DNA from: CAVRXZ01 sp963773035
GTDB taxonomy: Bacteria > Acidobacteriota > Vicinamibacteria > Vicinamibacterales > CAVVIG01
Direction: 5' to 3'
Assembly (NCBI GenBank): GCA_963773035.1
Contig: CAVYZX010000012.1
Span: forward strand, 1 to 64,000
Length of the DNA: 64,000 nucleotides
Shown: positions 34,882 to 44,416 of the stretch, piece after piece
How positions within the stretch are numbered: position 1 is the stretch's first letter
How the letters are laid out: each line of letters starts with the position of its first letter
Program-made: the position numbers and the translations under genes
The notes under the pieces: generated by a model
What the model was told of the DNA's origin: nothing
Seen by the model: only the letters and a program-made list of their open reading frames with translations
Database searches by the model: none

Positions 34882-37029
34882 TCAAACTTCAGACTTCGAG
34901 TGCTCGAGCGCAGGTGCGTACATTTTTTCCGCGTACTCTTTGACCATCCGACGTGCCGAGAAACGCGGCGCCACGGAGCGGATCGCGTCCTTGACGATCG
35001 CGAGCCAACGATGAGGCACGCCTGCCTGATCGCGATCGTAAAAGGCGGGCACGACTTCCTCTTCGAGCAGCCGATACAACGCCGTCGCGTCGGCCGCGTC
35101 GGTCGCGTCGTAGTTGTCGCCGCTCGTGCCGCCTTCGATCGTCCAGCCGTTGGTGCCGTTGAAGCCCTCCGCCCACCATCCGTCGCCGATGCTCAGATGA
35201 GGAGCGCCATTGAGAGCCGCCTTCATGCCGCTGGTGCCGCTCGCTTCCATTGGCTTGCGGGGATTGTTCAGCCACACGTCGCATCCCTGAACGAGGAAGT
35301 GCGCGACATGGAGGTCGTAGTCGTCCACGAACGCCACCCGCCCGGCGAACAGCGGATCGAGCGCTCGCCTGTACACCCGCTGCAAGTGATGTTTGCCCAC
35401 GTCGTCGGCTGGATGAGCCTTGCCCGCGAAGATGATTTGAACCGGGCGCCTCGCGCCATTCAGGATGCGGGCGAGCCGCTCGGTGTCGTGAAAGACGAGC
35501 TCAGGCCGCTTGTAACCGGCGAAGCGGCGGGCAAAGCCGATCGTCAACGCGTCGGGTTCGAGCAGCGCGCCGGCCGCCACAACTCGCGGAGCGCCAACGC
35601 GCTCTTCCGTCCAGCGTTGACGCGCCCGCTCCCGCATGAAGGTGAAGAGGTAGCGCTTGAGCGCGCGGCGGATAGCCCACAACTCGTCGTCCGGTATCGT
35701 CAGAACGCCATGCCATAACGCCGGGTCGTCGTGACGCTCACGCCAGTCTGCCCCCAGATATTGCGTGAAGAGGTCAGCGAGATCGTTGGCTATCCACGTC
35801 GCCACATGAACGCCGTTCGTCACAGAGCCGACCGGCCGATCGGCCTCGGTCACGCCCGGCCAGATCGACGCCCACATGCCGCGGGTGACTTCGCCATGCA
35901 GCCGGCTGACCGCGTTGACCTGTCCGGCCGACCGCAACGCCAGCGCTGTCATATTGAATAGCGACCCCGAACCCGCATCGTGCGATCCCAGCGCCAGGAA
36001 CCTGTCGCGGTTGGCGCCCATCGTGCCCCAGCAACCGGCCAGGTGCTTTTCGACGAGATGAAACGGGAATGCGTCGTGGCCGGCGGGGACTGGCGTGTGG
36101 GTGGTGAAAATTGTCGTGGCGCGAATCTCCTCGAGGGCTTCGTCGAACGTCGAGCCATGCTCGATGAGATCGCGGATCCGCTGCAGCACGACGAATGCCG
36201 CATGGCCTTCGTTCAGGTGAAATGCCGCCGGGCTGAAGCCGAGTGACTTGAGCGCGCGAACACCGCCAATGCCCAGCACGATTTCCTGTTGAATTCGCGT
36301 CTCGCGATCCCCGCCATAGAGACGCGCCGACAGCTCTCGGTCCCACGGTGCGTTCTCTTCGAGATCGGTGTCGAGCAAATAGAGCTGCACGCGTCCAACG
36401 CGTACTCTCCAGACGGCGACCAGCACGGATCGTTCGCCGAGGGGAACGGCGAGGATGCACGGTCTTCCATCAGGCGTGGTGGCGGGTTCGACCGGCGCGT
36501 CCGCCCAGTTCAGACGCTCGTAACTTTCCTCCTGCCAGCCTTCGGCAGAGATGTGCTGATGGAAGTAGCCTTGGGGGTACATGAAACCCACGCCGATGAG
36601 CGGTACGCCAAGGTCGCTGGCCTCTTTGCAATGATCACCGGCGAGCACACCCAGGCCGCCGGCGTATATCGGCAGCGATTGATGCAGAGCGAACTCGGCG
36701 GAAAAGTAGGCGATGCGCTGGTCGGACAGTTGCGGCGCATGGTTGTTCCACCAGGTACTCCGGGCTGTTCGTGCTTCGTCGAGCTCGTGAAGGGCCGCGT
36801 CGTAGAGTCGGAGGAATTCGGGATCGGTCGCCGCGGCTTCGAGCCTGTCCGGCTGAACCAGGCCGAGCATTCGCACCGGGTTGTGCGCTGTAGCTCGCCA
36901 CAGCGTGTAGTCGAGGCGTCGAAAAACCGCCCGGGCGTCGGGATGCCAGCTCCACCATAAGTCGACTGCCAGTTCATCGAGCCGAGAAATCCGTGGCGGC
37001 AACGGAGCCCGGCTTGCGTATCTGCTCAT
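34882..37029 (-). CDS. glgP: Alpha-glucan (glycogen) phosphorylase
   Basis: This enzyme releases glucose 1-phosphate from glycogen or maltodextrins using pyridoxal phosphate. Recognisable segments are DLWWSWHPDARAVFRRLD at the N-terminus, the DUF3417-type start, AYFSAEFALHQSLPIYAGGLG, FTTHTPVPAGHDAF, and the PLP-lysine region PMEASGTSGMKAALNG. At 715 residues it belongs to the shorter, bacterial type of alpha-glucan phosphorylase. The start is the ATG at 37029; a TTG lies one codon upstream. The last residues are encoded by an AAGTCTGAAGTTTGAAAG word that looks repeat-like. No other glycogen gene is nearby. Confidence 0.95.
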   Translation of the reverse strand: MSRYASRAPLPPRISRLDELAVDLWWSWHPDARAVFRRLDYTLWRATAHNPVRMLGLVQPDRLEAAATDPEFLRLYDAALHELDEARTARSTWWNNHAPQLSDQRIAYFSAEFALHQSLPIYAGGLGVLAGDHCKEASDLGVPLIGVGFMYPQGYFHQHISAEGWQEESYERLNWADAPVEPATTPDGRPCILAVPLGERSVLVAVWRVRVGRVQLYLLDTDLEENAPWDRELSARLYGGDRETRIQQEIVLGIGGVRALKSLGFSPAAFHLNEGHAAFVVLQRIRDLIEHGSTFDEALEEIRATTIFTTHTPVPAGHDAFPFHLVEKHLAGCWGTMGANRDRFLALGSHDAGSGSLFNMTALALRSAGQVNAVSRLHGEVTRGMWASIWPGVTEADRPVGSVTNGVHVATWIANDLADLFTQYLGADWRERHDDPALWHGVLTIPDDELWAIRRALKRYLFTFMRERARQRWTEERVGAPRVVAAGALLEPDALTIGFARRFAGYKRPELVFHDTERLARILNGARRPVQIIFAGKAHPADDVGKHHLQRVYRRALDPLFAGRVAFVDDYDLHVAHFLVQGCDVWLNNPRKPMEASGTSGMKAALNGAPHLSIGDGWWAEGFNGTNGWTIEGGTSGDNYDATDAADATALYRLLEEEVVPAFYDRDQAGVPHRWLAIVKDAIRSVAPRFSARRMVKEYAEKMYAPALEHSKSEV

Positions 37030-37489
37030 CAAGGGGTTGGTTGCGCCGGCCTTCGTTCGCCGGCGAAGCCGACAGCCTGAAGGATCGGCTGAGACAAGGG
37101 GGACGACAAGGCTTCCGGATCGTAGCTGGGCCGTGAGGAAGCCGTCAACGATAAGTCTCGCCGCAGACGGCCTCGAGCGGCGTAACTAGGGTAGCGTCTT
37201 CCAGTTGCGGGTTTCACGGAATGGCGATCAATTGTCCTGGTCCCAAGAACACGATGCTCGCTTAGTCCTGCACCGACATCCTCTGGCGTGTGAATCGAAG
37301 GGCGGATCAATCTGGTAGTCTGGTGCGTGATTGACGGGTCCTCGACTACCAAGCATCCCGATCCTCAGAAATCATCGTCTCGTGTGCTTGATGCCGGTTC
37401 CCCACCGGCACGCTCGCGATGTGCTGCAGCTCGTGGTGACCGGGGACTTGCAACAGGACCTCAGAGAAGGCCTCCGCTAATCGAGCTTC
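37030..37489. other. 460-base stretch without a recognisable gene
   Basis: This lies between glgP and the outer-membrane-like protein gene, which diverge. It probably holds both promoters. A short hairpin of CCGGC/GCCGG type is near 37054-37075. I see no RNA gene, terminator or conserved ORF. Confidence 0.4.
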
Positions 37490-38158
37490 GTGCGCATTCG
37501 AACGCTGATGCAAAGAGCCCTTGCAATCTCGCTTCTGACCATGTGCTTGCTGATAGCTCGCACTGCTGAAGCTCAGGATCCGCCGCCGCGCATCGGTCTG
37601 TTCGTCGTGGATCTTCGCGGAACTATTCCGACCTTCGGCGACAATCCGGAGTTGGCCGCGAGCCGCGGCTTGAGTCAGGCAGAGCTCCCCGGTTTTGGTC
37701 TCGGCGTCAGCCTTGGCGCTAATGTGTACGTGGCCAGGATAGGACCCGTGACCTTGGGTGTCGGTGGCGAAGCGATGATCGGACGATCCCACTCCGGTGC
37801 AACCGCCGCCACCGATCAATCGGAGTCCCTGCGAGCGGTCACCGAAAAGTTCAAGACGATCTCGCCACAGTTCTCGCTGAATTTCGGCAATGGCAATGGC
37901 TGGAGCTACCTGAGCGTCGGCGTTGGGCGGTCCATTTGGTCGATCGTGCCAGATGGGAGCGATCCTTTGCCGGTTGATGAGGACCCGATCGGGACGATCA
38001 ATTACGGGGGCGGCGCGCGGTGGTTCGCCAAGAAGCGAATGGCGTTCAGCCTCGACGTCCGTTTCTACGAGATCAAGGAAGTACTGCCGCAATCCGGGCT
38101 GCCTGGCAGCCCCCATGCGGTCTTGCTCGTGATCGGCGCCGGTATCTCGCTCAGATAA
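37490..38158 (+). CDS. Predicted outer-membrane beta-barrel protein
   Basis: A 222-residue exported protein with signal peptide (ALAISLLTMCLLIARTAEAQ). Alternating amphipathic strands suit a small barrel, for example GFGLGVSLGANVYVARIG, VTLGVGGEAMIGRS, WSYLSVGVGRSIWSIV, FSLDVRFYEIK, and the end AVLLVIGAGISLR with the usual C-terminal hydrophobic-aromatic pattern. The GTG at 37490 or the ATG at 37508 may start it. No specific family is recognised. Confidence 0.65.
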   Translation: MRIRTLMQRALAISLLTMCLLIARTAEAQDPPPRIGLFVVDLRGTIPTFGDNPELAASRGLSQAELPGFGLGVSLGANVYVARIGPVTLGVGGEAMIGRSHSGATAATDQSESLRAVTEKFKTISPQFSLNFGNGNGWSYLSVGVGRSIWSIVPDGSDPLPVDEDPIGTINYGGGARWFAKKRMAFSLDVRFYEIKEVLPQSGLPGSPHAVLLVIGAGISLR

Positions 38159-38173
38159 TCTGATCTCGACCTG

Positions 38174-40222
38174 CTACTTACCCAGGTATTTGTCGAGCCA
38201 GCCGAGCACCTCGCTGTACCAAAGCCGGCTGTTTTGCAGTTTCAGGATCCAATGTCCCTCATCGGAAAAGACCACCAGTCTTGAAGGCACATCTTGTCGT
38301 TGCAGCGCCGTGAAGAACTCGAGGCTTTGTGTGTACGGCACACGGTAGTCCTGCTCGCCGGCAACGACGAGCGTCGGCGTTTTGTATTTTCCAAATTCAG
38401 CCGCGTAAGTGTGCGGCGAGAGCTTTTCGTAGGTTCCGGCGGCGGTCCAGGGCACACCACCGAAATCCCGTTCCGGGAACCACAGTTCTTCGGTCGCACC
38501 GTACATGCTCGTCAGGTTGTACACACCCGCGTGCGACACGAGAGCTCGAAAGCGGCCTTTCGAGTGCGATGCCAGCCAATCGATCATGTAGCCTCCGTAG
38601 GAGGCGCCGGCGGCCGCGACACGCTGCGCATCGGCGAATGCATATCGAGAGGTGACGAAGTCGAGGCCCTTCATCAGATCCTCGAACGGCCTACCGCCCC
38701 AATCGAGCGCGATCTGGTCGGTGAACGGCTGACCGAAGCCGGTAGACCCGCGCCTGTTGATCATGACGACGACGTAGCCTGGCGAGGCGAACATCTGGGC
38801 ATTCCAGCGATAGCTCCAGGCGTCGCTCCACTGAGTTTGCGGGCCGCCGTGAAGCAGCATCAGCACCGGATATTTCTTCGATGGGTCGAATGCCGGCGGC
38901 TTCACGAGGAAGCCCTGAACCTGGTCGCCTCCCGCACCTGCGAACGTGAACGACTCCGGTTTGGCAAGGTCGAGTGACGACAGCAGATCGTGGTTGTGTC
39001 GGGTCAGTGGATGAAGAGACCCGTTCTCGAGCTTGTAGAGCTCGGTTGGCGCTTCGAGGCCGTTACGCGCAATGACGATGGACTCACCTCGGGCATCGAA
39101 TTCGCTGACGTAAGACCCTGGAGCGATGGGACGAGGCGTGCCGCCGGTCGTGGCAACCACGAACAAGGGCATTTCGCCGCGGTCTTCGGCGTTGAAGTAG
39201 ATCGACTTCCCGTCGCCAGACCAGAGCAGCGACTCGACGCTTCGATCGAAACCATCGATCAAGCTCGTGTGCTTTCCCGACGCGCGGTCGTACAGCATCA
39301 AGCGCCACTTGTCCGCTTCGTAACCGGCACGAGCTTGTGAGCGGTACGCAATCGTCCTTCCGTCCGGTGAGTACGCCGGCGCTCCATCAAATCCCGGGTT
39401 CATCGTCAGCCGCGCAGGTGGTGTTCCTCCAGCGATGCTGACTTCGAATAGATCGCCGTTCGTACTGGTTGCCTCCACGCGGTCCGTCACCGCAGTGAAG
39501 CAAATGAGCTTGCTGTCTGGTGCAAATGCGATTGGGTGAGGACCCTCGCGCTCGCGGGGTGGCACGTCGTAATCGGCCCCTGGCGTCAGATCTCGCGACG
39601 TTCCTCCGGATGCGGGCACCACGAAAAGGTGCAGGCGTTTCCCCTCGCTCCAGGCCGTCCAGTGCCGGTAGAGCAACCGGTCGTACGCGCGTGCCCGGCT
39701 CTGGCTCTTCTCACCCTCTTCGTCGCGGTGCCTGCCGCAGGCTTCGTCACGGCACTCCGGGTAGACTTCCGACGTGAATGCGATCATCTGTCCGTCCGGC
39801 GACCAGACGATGTTGTCGGCCCCGCCTGGAAGATTGGTCAGTTTGATCGGTTCGCCATTGCCGTCGACGTCCAGGACGTAGACTTGTGCGGACTCGCCTC
39901 GCGAGGACACAAACGCCACGCGTCGCCCGTCTGGCGAAAACCTTGCGCCAGAGTCCTTTCCCGATGAGGTGAGCGCCCGCCGCTCACCGGTCTTCATCGA
40001 CACAATCCAAATAGAGCGATCCAGCTTGTTTCCAGCCAGATCGGGAACGGCCACGGTATATACCGCTCGACTCCCGTCGGGAGACAGCTGTGGGTCGCTG
40101 ACGCGCTGCATGCTGAGCAGGTCAGTCACCGTGATGGGACGCCCGCTTGCCAGGGCGGAGGCGTGCGAAAAGACGGCGACAAGGGCGAAAACCAGACAAA
40201 GGCTGCGGGCTGAATTCCTCAT
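38174..40222 (-). CDS. S9 family prolyl oligopeptidase-type serine peptidase
   Basis: An exported peptidase of 682 residues. A signal peptide (LCLVFALVAVFSHASALA) is followed by a seven-bladed beta-propeller built of PD40/TolB-like repeats (PQLSPDGSRAVYTV, ARFSPDGRRVAFVSSRG, PAYSPDGRTIAYRS). The C-terminal alpha/beta-hydrolase domain carries Ser in GASYGGYMIDW, Asp in GEQDYRVPYTQ and His in SDEGHWILK, so the triad is complete. The family cleaves peptides, often dipeptides or acyl-peptides. The frame stays open far upstream (to 41716) but that part is antisense to another gene. A TATAAT box sits only 6 bases before the ATG. Confidence 0.93.
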   Translation of the reverse strand: MRNSARSLCLVFALVAVFSHASALASGRPITVTDLLSMQRVSDPQLSPDGSRAVYTVAVPDLAGNKLDRSIWIVSMKTGERRALTSSGKDSGARFSPDGRRVAFVSSRGESAQVYVLDVDGNGEPIKLTNLPGGADNIVWSPDGQMIAFTSEVYPECRDEACGRHRDEEGEKSQSRARAYDRLLYRHWTAWSEGKRLHLFVVPASGGTSRDLTPGADYDVPPREREGPHPIAFAPDSKLICFTAVTDRVEATSTNGDLFEVSIAGGTPPARLTMNPGFDGAPAYSPDGRTIAYRSQARAGYEADKWRLMLYDRASGKHTSLIDGFDRSVESLLWSGDGKSIYFNAEDRGEMPLFVVATTGGTPRPIAPGSYVSEFDARGESIVIARNGLEAPTELYKLENGSLHPLTRHNHDLLSSLDLAKPESFTFAGAGGDQVQGFLVKPPAFDPSKKYPVLMLLHGGPQTQWSDAWSYRWNAQMFASPGYVVVMINRRGSTGFGQPFTDQIALDWGGRPFEDLMKGLDFVTSRYAFADAQRVAAAGASYGGYMIDWLASHSKGRFRALVSHAGVYNLTSMYGATEELWFPERDFGGVPWTAAGTYEKLSPHTYAAEFGKYKTPTLVVAGEQDYRVPYTQSLEFFTALQRQDVPSRLVVFSDEGHWILKLQNSRLWYSEVLGWLDKYLGK

Positions 40223-40228
40223 AAGTGG

Positions 40229-40234
40229 ATTATA
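40229..40234 (-). promoter_or_regulatory. TATAAT box just upstream of the S9 peptidase
   Basis: On the minus strand it reads CACTATAATCCACTT then the ATG. The distance of 6 bases to the start would make a leaderless mRNA. No clear -35. Confidence 0.4.
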
Positions 40235-40283
40235 GTGCCGTGATTTGCAACAACGAGCGGCCACCTCACGTAGAAGTAAATGG

Positions 40284-40661
40284 ATGGCAACGCGACGGCC
40301 GCTGGATCGCCCAGCAGCCCGAATCGCACGTGTGGCCGGCCTGGCACTGGGCGGGCTAAGCCTGATCGCAGCGGCCGTTTTTCTTCTGTTGCCTCTTCTG
40401 GGCCGCGCATTCGTACAGGGAGTGGGATGGCTGGTGACCGCATGCGTTTGGGTGGCGACTTCGATCAGCGTCGGCGTCAGCCTCGTGGATGTCCTGGGCA
40501 CCATTGGCCGCGCTGCGGCGAGCGGGCTCGCTACGCCGACAGCCTCGGTCCTGTTGACACTCTTCGTAGTCGTAGGGGTTGCGGCGATGTACTGGCTGCA
40601 ACGCCTGCTCGAATCGGAACCAAGATCGACATCAGAACCGGAAGAGGAGTCCTCACAATGA
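40284..40661 (+). CDS. Small membrane protein upstream of a polymer-forming protein
   Basis: About 125 residues with three hydrophobic helices (GLALGGLSLIAAAVFLLLPL, GWLVTACVWVATSISVGV, SVLLTLFVVVGVAAMYWL) and a short acidic C-terminal tail (SEPRSTSEPEEESS). It overlaps the next gene as ATGA, so the two are coupled. No family is recognised. The arrangement resembles anti-sigma/membrane operons that precede polymer-forming proteins, but no sigma factor is present. Confidence 0.65.
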   Translation: MATRRPLDRPAARIARVAGLALGGLSLIAAAVFLLLPLLGRAFVQGVGWLVTACVWVATSISVGVSLVDVLGTIGRAAASGLATPTASVLLTLFVVVGVAAMYWLQRLLESEPRSTSEPEEESSQ

Positions 40662-41995
40662 AACGACTGGGATTTACCACCGCTGTCGCGATCTTGTTCG
40701 CGCTCTCGGCGTTGAGTGGTGATTCCGCGTTCGCGCAATCGACCGCCGAACAGCAGAACGAGCTCAAGGCGCAGATCGAGCGTCGTTTCGACGTCGTGCC
40801 CCTTCGGGGCAGCGTCTTGCTGAAGCCCAAAGACGAGCGGGGCTATCGCTCGATCGATTTGACAGACGCCGCTATCGCGATCGATGGCGCTGTTGCAACC
40901 GGACCTGAGCTTCGGGACAAGTTGGGCGACGATGCAGATCTCGTCTTGCGGTTGTCGTACCTCGAACCCGAGGCCAGACGACGGCTGTTCCAACCCACCG
41001 TCGAGGCACCGCCGGGCCTGCCCCCGCCTCCGCCACTTCCAGTCGAGCGTGACCGGCGATTCGGGCGGCGCCAGCGCGACGGCGGCGATCGATTCAGGTT
41101 TGGCGGCAACGTCGTCGTCCGTGCCGATGAGGTCGTTGACGGCGATGTGGTCGCCCTGGGCGGATCGGTCACAGTGGACGGACGGGTCAGAGGCGATGCC
41201 GTGGCCATCGGCGGAAGCCTCCAACTCGGGCCGAACGCGGACGTGAGTGGGGACGCCGTCACGATCGGCGGGACTTTGACGCGTGACCCTGCCGCTCGCG
41301 TCGGCGGCAAAGTCGTCGACGTGGGCGCGGGCAACTTCGATTTCAGCCGAATGCGCTGGGACCGATTCCCGTTCGGTCGGGTTCTGACGTTTGCTCCTTT
41401 CTTTGGTGCGGCAGCGGGATTGATCGCGTTCATGTCGACCCTCGCCCGGGTCGTCGTGCTCTGCGTGTTGACGTCTCTGGTGTTGCTCGTTGGCCGTGGT
41501 TATGTCGAGCGGGTGGGCGCGCGCGCGATCGCGGAGCCGGTAAAGGCCGGTGCGATTGGCCTGTTGGCTCAGCTCCTGTTCATTCCCTTGCTGTTTGTCA
41601 CCGTCCTCCTGCTCGTAGTGACGATCATCGGCATTCCGTTGCTGGTGCTCGTGCCGTTTGCGATCCTGGCCCTGGCGGTTGTCGGTCTCGTTGGCTTTAC
41701 CGCGGTCACGTACCATCTGGGCCGCTACGCGAGCGAGCGACTTTCCTGGAACATCGACAATCCCTATCTAATCGCCGTCACCGGCATCGTGGTGCTGCTG
41801 TCGCCGGTGCTGATTGCTCGACTGCTCGGATTGGCCGAGTGGATGTTGTTTCCAATCACCGGCGCTCTTGCATTTTGCGGCTTTCTGATTGAGTACTTGG
41901 CCTGGACGGTCGGATTTGGCGCGGTGGCGCTGCTGCGGTTTGCACGGCCTGGCGCTGGTTCGACACCTGCATCGACGCCAGCGCCGGCTGTGTGA
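40658..41995 (+). CDS. Polymer-forming (bactofilin-like) membrane protein
   Basis: A 445-residue protein with signal peptide (TTAVAILFALSALSGDSAFA) and a Pro/Arg-rich middle. Next comes a right-handed beta-helix of bactofilin-like repeats (VVRADEVVDGDVVALGGS, VRGDAVAIGGSLQLG, VSGDAVTIGGTLT), then four hydrophobic segments (LLAQLLFIPLLFVTVLLLVV, IIGIPLLVLVPFAILALAVV). The repeats probably polymerise on the periplasmic side. The start overlaps the stop of the preceding membrane protein gene. Confidence 0.8.
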   Translation: MKRLGFTTAVAILFALSALSGDSAFAQSTAEQQNELKAQIERRFDVVPLRGSVLLKPKDERGYRSIDLTDAAIAIDGAVATGPELRDKLGDDADLVLRLSYLEPEARRRLFQPTVEAPPGLPPPPPLPVERDRRFGRRQRDGGDRFRFGGNVVVRADEVVDGDVVALGGSVTVDGRVRGDAVAIGGSLQLGPNADVSGDAVTIGGTLTRDPAARVGGKVVDVGAGNFDFSRMRWDRFPFGRVLTFAPFFGAAAGLIAFMSTLARVVVLCVLTSLVLLVGRGYVERVGARAIAEPVKAGAIGLLAQLLFIPLLFVTVLLLVVTIIGIPLLVLVPFAILALAVVGLVGFTAVTYHLGRYASERLSWNIDNPYLIAVTGIVVLLSPVLIARLLGLAEWMLFPITGALAFCGFLIEYLAWTVGFGAVALLRFARPGAGSTPASTPAPAV

Positions 41996-42029
41996 CGGAG
42001 ACGCCCCGCAGCCGTTTCAATGACTTTGT

Positions 42030-42165
42030 GTGGCGCGGGCCTTCCCGCCTTCGCTCGCATCGCAAGGCTAGCGAGCTTCGACGAGGTCTCGCCGTAGCGC
42101 GAAGCGCGGAGGCGGACAGGCCTGCGGATGCCGGGCTAAAGCCCCGCGCACCACTTTTGGAAAGC
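42030..42165. repeat. Intergenic GC-rich inverted-repeat region
   Basis: It contains segments such as CTCGCCGTAGCGCGAAGCG and CCGGGCTAAAGCCCCGCG that pair imperfectly with upstream CGCTTCG/CTTCGACG words. It lies between convergent genes, so it may serve as a bidirectional terminator. Only one copy in the window. Confidence 0.35.
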
Positions 42166-42168
42166 AGC

Positions 42169-44262
42169 TTACTCAGCCAACCTGTAGGCGACCAATTCGG
42201 CAGGGAAGTTCGCTCCACCAACCGCAACGACCACGTACTGCTTGCCATTCAGCATGTACGTCATCGGTGATCCTGTCTGTGGGGCGGGCATGAACACGGC
42301 TCCGGCTTCCTGGCCGTTCGCCTTGTTATACGCCCGAAGCATCGCCCCGCGAGGATGATCCGGCGTCGTGGTGAATTGCCGTTCGCCCGCGACGACGAGC
42401 GTCTTCGTGACGAGCGTCCCGATGACGCCGGTCTGGCCGGTCCGTGGAATCGTCACGCCCTTGAGATCGGGGTGATTGCGAACGTTGTCCGGTGTTTCTC
42501 CGTGCGCAATCTGCCAGGCAATGTCGCCCTTGTTCAAGTCGATCGCCGTGATACGCCCGTACGGCGGCTTGATTAGCGGCAGTCCGCGAACGTTGAGAGC
42601 ATTGGCGCCTCCACCACCCTCGCCACCTTCGGCTCCACCCCGGCCCCGCCCCGCTGGCGCTGCCCCTGCTTGACCGGGCGCTCCGGCCTGACCTCCGGGC
42701 CCGGCACCGCGTTGCGCCGCCGCAGCGGCAGCCGTTGCGGCGTTTCCCGAGACAAATCCAAAATCGTTACCTGCGGGAGCAGGTACGAGACCGAGCGAGG
42801 TGGGCGTGGTCTGGGAATACACGTACACCGTGTGCGTTTCGGGGTCATAGGCGCCGCCAGCCCAGTTGGCGCCACCGCCGGCCGACGGCAGCATCAAAGT
42901 ACCAAGCGGACCTTCGATTTTGCTGACGACCGGCGGAGTAAACAGGGGACCGATCTTGTATTTCGCAACAAACTTAACGGCCTCAGCCCGGAGCTCCGGC
43001 GTGAAGTCGATGAGATCATCAGTCGACACGCCCTGACGATCGAACGCAGGCGGTTTCGTCACGAACGGCTGCGTCGGAGAGTACCATTCGCCGGGCACGT
43101 CACCTTTCGGGACCGGGCGTTCGACAATCGGCCAGACCGGTTGACCGTTCGTGCGATCGAAGACGTAGAGCCATGACTGCTTGGTCGGTTGGGCGATGGC
43201 CTTGATGGCTCTGCCATCGACCGTGATGTCGGCGAGAATCGGCGGGGCAGCCATGTCGAAGTCCCATATTCCATGATGAACGAACTGGAAATGCCACTTG
43301 CGCTGGCCTGTCATCAAGTCGAGAGCGACGAGCGTTTCGCCGAACAGGTTCGCGCCAGGTCGATTCCCGCCGTAGAAGTCGCCGGTTGGCAACTCGACCG
43401 GAAGATAGACCATTCCAAGCTCTTCATCGATTGCCATCTGTCCCCACACGCCGGCATTGCCCGTGTACTTCCAGGAATCCTTCTCCCACGTGTCGTTGCC
43501 GAACTCACCAAGTCCGGGGATCGTGTGGAAAATCCAAAGACGCTTGCCCGTGCGGACGTCGTAACCCCTGATGAAACCCTTCACGTTGGTCTTTCCGCGT
43601 GGCACGCCTCCGGGACGATGCGCGGCGCCGATGACCACGACGTTCTTGGACATCGATACGAGTGGTGTTGCATGCAGGCCGACCTCGCCGGTGACGAGGT
43701 CGATCTCCTGGTCGTCTTCCTGCTTCAGATCGACGACGCCGTTTTGACCGAATCCGGCAACGAGGGCGCCAGTCTTCGCATTGAGGGCGATCAACCGGTA
43801 GCCAGGGGTGACGTAGAGAATGCGTTCCTCACGACCGTCGGTCCAGTAGGCCAACCCGCGGCCCGAAAGGATGCGCGGCGCACTCGTGCCTCGCGGGCCC
43901 TCGTTCTCGCCGTGGACCCACAACAACTCACCGGTTGCGGCGTCGAGCGCAACGACGGAACGCCGCGTTCCGGCCGTTGAATAGAGCACGCCGTTGGCCA
44001 TGAGGGGTGTCGACTCGAGGTTGAATTCGGGACGCGGACCGAGGTTGTCGGTTTTGAAACGCCAGGCGATTTCGAGATTCTTGAAGTTGCCCGCGTTGAC
44101 CTGATCGAGGGCTGAGTATCGCGTGTTGGCCAGATCGGCACCGTAGCTCCGCCATTCGGTGTTGGCCGTGCCACTTTGACCGATGGCCGGCAGCGTCACC
44201 CAGACGAGCAGGCACGCGAACGGAACGATCCACAGGATCAATGAACGAAAGATTCGTCTCAC
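42169..44262 (-). CDS. PQQ-dependent dehydrogenase, glucose-dehydrogenase type
   Basis: A periplasmic quinoprotein with an eight-bladed beta-propeller that binds pyrroloquinoline quinone. One N-terminal hydrophobic segment (LILWIVPFACLLVWVTLPA) is followed by EWRSYGADLANTRYSALDQV and blades with tryptophan-docking motifs (WVHGENEG, GYDVRTGKRLWIFHTIPG). The active-site neighbourhood is HFQFVHHGIWDFDMAAPP. An Ala/Gly-rich insertion (AAAAAAQRGAGPGGQAG) sits in the second half. Length is 697 residues. The oxidised substrate (aldose or polyol) is inference. A TATAAT box at 44329-44334 (minus strand, CTATAATCC context) is a likely promoter element. Confidence 0.88.
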   Translation of the reverse strand: MRRIFRSLILWIVPFACLLVWVTLPAIGQSGTANTEWRSYGADLANTRYSALDQVNAGNFKNLEIAWRFKTDNLGPRPEFNLESTPLMANGVLYSTAGTRRSVVALDAATGELLWVHGENEGPRGTSAPRILSGRGLAYWTDGREERILYVTPGYRLIALNAKTGALVAGFGQNGVVDLKQEDDQEIDLVTGEVGLHATPLVSMSKNVVVIGAAHRPGGVPRGKTNVKGFIRGYDVRTGKRLWIFHTIPGLGEFGNDTWEKDSWKYTGNAGVWGQMAIDEELGMVYLPVELPTGDFYGGNRPGANLFGETLVALDLMTGQRKWHFQFVHHGIWDFDMAAPPILADITVDGRAIKAIAQPTKQSWLYVFDRTNGQPVWPIVERPVPKGDVPGEWYSPTQPFVTKPPAFDRQGVSTDDLIDFTPELRAEAVKFVAKYKIGPLFTPPVVSKIEGPLGTLMLPSAGGGANWAGGAYDPETHTVYVYSQTTPTSLGLVPAPAGNDFGFVSGNAATAAAAAAQRGAGPGGQAGAPGQAGAAPAGRGRGGAEGGEGGGGANALNVRGLPLIKPPYGRITAIDLNKGDIAWQIAHGETPDNVRNHPDLKGVTIPRTGQTGVIGTLVTKTLVVAGERQFTTTPDHPRGAMLRAYNKANGQEAGAVFMPAPQTGSPMTYMLNGKQYVVVAVGGANFPAELVAYRLAE

Positions 44263-44375
44263 CGCTCCTCCTCAATAGGGCTCCGCCCCAGACCTTGCCT
44301 CCGCTCCTCGAGCTACAGCGAGGCGCGGATTATAGCTCTCTTTCGCGGTTCGGCGGAGTTGGCAAAAGCGGAGAT

Positions 44376-44402
44376 GCGCGCCGGGATGCAACCCCGGCGC
44401 GC
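44376..44402. repeat. GCGCGCCGGG hairpin
   Basis: Perfect 10-base arms (44376-44385 / 44393-44402) with a seven-base loop in the gap between the peroxiredoxin stop and the PQQ dehydrogenase start. It could work as a weak terminator for the peroxiredoxin mRNA; there is no T-tract. Confidence 0.55.
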
Positions 44403-44416
44403 CTACCAGGAAGTGG

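Noticed and set aside
40223..41716. A 498-codon open upstream extension of the S9 peptidase frame on the minus strand
   Set aside because: It is antisense to the signal-peptide and bactofilin-like gene at 40658-41995, is rich in Arg/Gln/Asp typical of shadow frames, and a proper signal peptide starts at 40222.
42169..44262. This PQQ enzyme as a lanthanide alcohol dehydrogenase because of its WDFD string
   Set aside because: The context FVHHGIWDFDMAAPP is that of glucose/polyol dehydrogenases; there is no adjacent-Cys loop, so the D-x-D rule does not transfer.
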